From positions 1-22,446 of the IMG/VR virus record IMGVR_UViG_3300023179_000551: a stretch of DNA of 22,446 bases. One strand, given 5' to 3'. This DNA is from a virus. Both the position numbers and the translations under genes were made by a program. Numbering within the stretch: the stretch's first letter is position 1; every line of letters begins with the position of its first letter. The notes beneath the pieces are model-generated. The model made no database searches and was not told the DNA's origin. It saw nothing but the letters and a program-made list of their open reading frames with translations. Below, piece after piece: positions 20,197 through 22,446 of this stretch.

Positions 20197-21393
20197 ATGT
20201 TTAAAATATTTTATGCAAATTCTGATGCTACTTTATATCAAGGTAGTACTGCTACTAGTGCTACGTCATTAACAAATACTGGATTAGATGAGATTTTAGA
20301 AGTTGGCAAATATTTAAGTAACGATGGCACAACATTATTAAAATCTAGATCTGTTATTAAATTTGATATAAATGAAATTCAAGAAACATTACAAACTTAT
20401 AATGTTTCATTAAATTCATGTAAATTTGTAATGCAGTTATTTACAACTCAAGCAAAAAATTTACCTAGTGAATATACAATTGATGCTAAAATTGTAGCTC
20501 AGCCATGGATTAATGGTACTGGATATTTGGGTTCTAGACCAATTGTATCAAATGGCGTACAGTGGGCTAAACCATATGAATCTTGGTCATTTAATGCTCA
20601 ATCAGGAAGTATGTGGATTTCTAGTTCACAACAAATACAAATAAATAGTTCTTCATTATATGTATCAGGATCGGGTACTGGAGGTAGTTGGCTATGGCAA
20701 TCGGGTAGTGGAATTTTTAATATATCTAATTTTAATCAAGTATTTTTTACACAACCAGGATTGCAATCAAATGAATCATTTTCATATCGACCTACTGATA
20801 TATACATGGATGTTACTGATGCAATTTCATTATGGATTAGCGGAAGTGGAGGACATGTTATACAAAATAACGGATTTTTATTAAAATTTTCCGATCAAGA
20901 TGAATCTAATTCAGCAGTTACTGGATATATTAGATTTTTTAGTAGGGATACTCATACCATATATGTTCCTAGATTAATCATGTATTTTGATAATTCCGAA
21001 TATGATTCAAATTTAGAAAACGTTAATTTAGAATCATTTTTAATTTTTTCAAAACTAAAACCAGAATATAAAGATACGGAAATTGTTAAAATAAGAATTT
21101 ATGGTCGAGATAAATTTCCTAGAAAATCTCCTAATAATTTATTTCCAACTCAAACTATAAAAAAATTACCAATTACTACATATTATGCAGTTCGAGATGC
21201 TGCTACAGATGAATACATAATTCCATATGATAATATTTATAATAAAGTAAGTTGCGATAATACTAGTAACTACATATATGTAGATTTAAACGGTTTTATG
21301 CCAGAACGATATTATCGTTTAGAATTTATGATTACAGATGGATTTACAAAGCAATATATCGATGATCAAATTTATTTTAAAGTAGTTAGATAA
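20197..21393 (+). CDS. Tail structural protein, beta-rich
   Basis: A 398-residue protein 8 bases after the previous stop, with TTTAAGG as ribosome binding site. The N-terminus (DATLYQGSTATS, ILEVGKYL, LLKSRSVIKFDINEIQETL) has the plan of a DNRLRE-type beta-sandwich (a strand of the form SRSxxxFD). Residues about 150-170 are Gly/Ser-rich (SGSGTGGSWLWQSGSG), a flexible loop or repeat. The C-terminal 130 residues include FSRDTHTIYVPRLIMYF and GFMPERYYRLEFMIT, typical of stacked beta domains. It is probably a baseplate-fibre adaptor or fibre subunit. It shares TAATG with the next gene. Confidence 0.65.
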   Translation: MFKIFYANSDATLYQGSTATSATSLTNTGLDEILEVGKYLSNDGTTLLKSRSVIKFDINEIQETLQTYNVSLNSCKFVMQLFTTQAKNLPSEYTIDAKIVAQPWINGTGYLGSRPIVSNGVQWAKPYESWSFNAQSGSMWISSSQQIQINSSSLYVSGSGTGGSWLWQSGSGIFNISNFNQVFFTQPGLQSNESFSYRPTDIYMDVTDAISLWISGSGGHVIQNNGFLLKFSDQDESNSAVTGYIRFFSRDTHTIYVPRLIMYFDNSEYDSNLENVNLESFLIFSKLKPEYKDTEIVKIRIYGRDKFPRKSPNNLFPTQTIKKLPITTYYAVRDAATDEYIIPYDNIYNKVSCDNTSNYIYVDLNGFMPERYYRLEFMITDGFTKQYIDDQIYFKVVR

Positions 21394-22446
21394 TGCCAAA
21401 AGAACAAAGTTTATTAAAAAGTTCAGAAAATAATACAAATTCAAAAGATTTTGTTGTTGCATCTCCGACATCATATTATATTCGTAATGGACTTACTATA
21501 ACATCAAATAATAATGCAATAATACCAAGAGATTCTGCAGGAAATATTATTATACATGAAAATAGTATAAACAACCCATTACTCATAATTGAGCCCACTA
21601 ATAGAGAAGTTGATAAAAAAAGTTTTTTAGAAACAATTGAAACTAGATTTCAATATTTTAGTTTTCCGCCGTTAATTACAAATACAGGTGATACGCCCGC
21701 TCCAGAAATTTCATTAGATGATATTCTAATTGATCCAGTTTATGCTAGATATCAACCAACGGAACCTAGAAAAATACTTGTTGGTCCAGTACCATCGGGT
21801 ATATTAATGGATAAATTAGTTGATGGAAATCCTACTCAAGAAATCAATAGTTATTTTGTTAATAAAATAGTAAAAAATAGTGGAGCCGATTTAAGATTTA
21901 GAATTAAAATAGAACATCGTTTTGATACTCCAAATAATGAATTTGGAACTGCATTTTTTTATATTGCAAAAACCAATTCTGACTCCGGATTAAATCGTAC
22001 ATATTTGGGTCCATATTACAATTCAGCGTTTAACAATGAAGATCAACAAAAACAATTTGTACAAAACATTAATAATTTTATAGCAGCTACTACAACATAT
22101 TGTGATTTAGCATTACAAACATCTTATTATACTGCAGTTAATAGTTTAATTTTATTCTTAAAAAGACAATTACCAAAAATAAATGGAATTATAATAACAT
22201 CGGGTATTATAAGTTTAACAAAAGATTTAGTTAATAACTATCAATTGAATAATGAAATTGATGCAATTAATCCGACAATACGTACTGATATAATAAAATA
22301 TTTAAATACTTATGAATCCGATGTTAATTTGGGATTACCAGGTCAAATTGGTCAATATGGTGTACAAAATTTATTCATCGATGTTGTTATTCCTAATTCT
22401 ACATTAGAAATTGGAGATATTTTTAGCATTACAGCATATTCAAATG
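21393..22446 (+). CDS. Unrecognised tail protein, truncated by the window edge
   Basis: An open frame from the ATG at 21393 (TAATG overlap with the previous stop) to the right edge, 351 codons with no stop. It begins MPKEQSLLKSSENNTNSKDF and then SPTSYYIRNGLTIT. It includes a Pro-rich stretch (IDPVYARYQPTEPRKILVGP), beta strands (LRFRIKIEHRFDT, GTAFFYIAKT) and a helical part (YCDLALQTSYYTAVNSLILF). The operon position suggests a large baseplate or fibre protein. No family is recognised. Confidence 0.65.
   Translation, partial: MPKEQSLLKSSENNTNSKDFVVASPTSYYIRNGLTITSNNNAIIPRDSAGNIIIHENSINNPLLIIEPTNREVDKKSFLETIETRFQYFSFPPLITNTGDTPAPEISLDDILIDPVYARYQPTEPRKILVGPVPSGILMDKLVDGNPTQEINSYFVNKIVKNSGADLRFRIKIEHRFDTPNNEFGTAFFYIAKTNSDSGLNRTYLGPYYNSAFNNEDQQKQFVQNINNFIAATTTYCDLALQTSYYTAVNSLILFLKRQLPKINGIIITSGIISLTKDLVNNYQLNNEIDAINPTIRTDIIKYLNTYESDVNLGLPGQIGQYGVQNLFIDVVIPNSTLEIGDIFSITAYSN

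Overview
The window reads as part of an AT-rich genome of a contractile-tailed (T4-like, myovirus-type) bacteriophage that infects a Bacteroidetes host. The phage assignment rests on a co-linear tail baseplate block at 14.6-22.4 kb with clear T4 gp25- and gp6-type wedge proteins, a gp5-like hub OB protein and a T4 gp55-type late sigma factor. The Bacteroidetes assignment rests on a histone H1/Hc1-like protein, a DUF4494 protein, signal peptides ending in SQ, and promoters that match the Bacteroidetes TTTG / TAnnTTTG pattern. No tRNA, CRISPR array, integrase or transposase was seen.

Layout. 1-4.2 kb: the tail of an upstream gene, a three-domain cell-wall-degrading protein, a small Dps/ferritin-like protein, an Hc1-like protein and unrecognised proteins, packed with 4-base or 1-base overlaps. 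4.2-6.6 kb: a run of small early-type genes starting with DUF4494 and ending in an apparent pair of overlapping genes. 6.6-11.1 kb: an interleaved island in which three plus-strand genes for secreted proteins (all starting MKKLALLF) alternate with three minus-strand genes that share a different N-terminal motif (LL-x-ENM-x-RFGTKNL). Each divergent gap carries a host-type promoter facing right and a phage-type late box facing left; convergent ends carry hairpin terminators. 11.1-12.1 kb: a UV-damage endonuclease gene whose base composition is unlike its neighbours. 12.36-12.77 kb: a G+C-rich, foldable segment flanked by 11-base direct repeats and a zinc-ribbon gene that has lost its ATG. 12.8-14.6 kb: an HD-domain protein, a membrane-anchored coiled-coil protein and the late sigma factor. 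14.6-22.4 kb: the baseplate and fibre operon, running off the right edge.

How it fits together. Two promoter classes are visible. Five sites have TTTG (or ATTG) exactly 20 bases before a TA-rich -7 box and sit before the DUF4494 gene, the three secreted proteins and the UV endonuclease; these look like host-sigma early promoters with A-rich, Shine-Dalgarno-free leaders. Eight sites have ATATTTATAT (or one- or two-base variants) shortly before structural or late genes on both strands, usually followed by an AAGG ribosome binding site; these are good candidates for late promoters read by the gp55-like sigma factor encoded at 13.86 kb. Functions of many small genes remain unknown, and all assignments come from reading the sequence without database searches.
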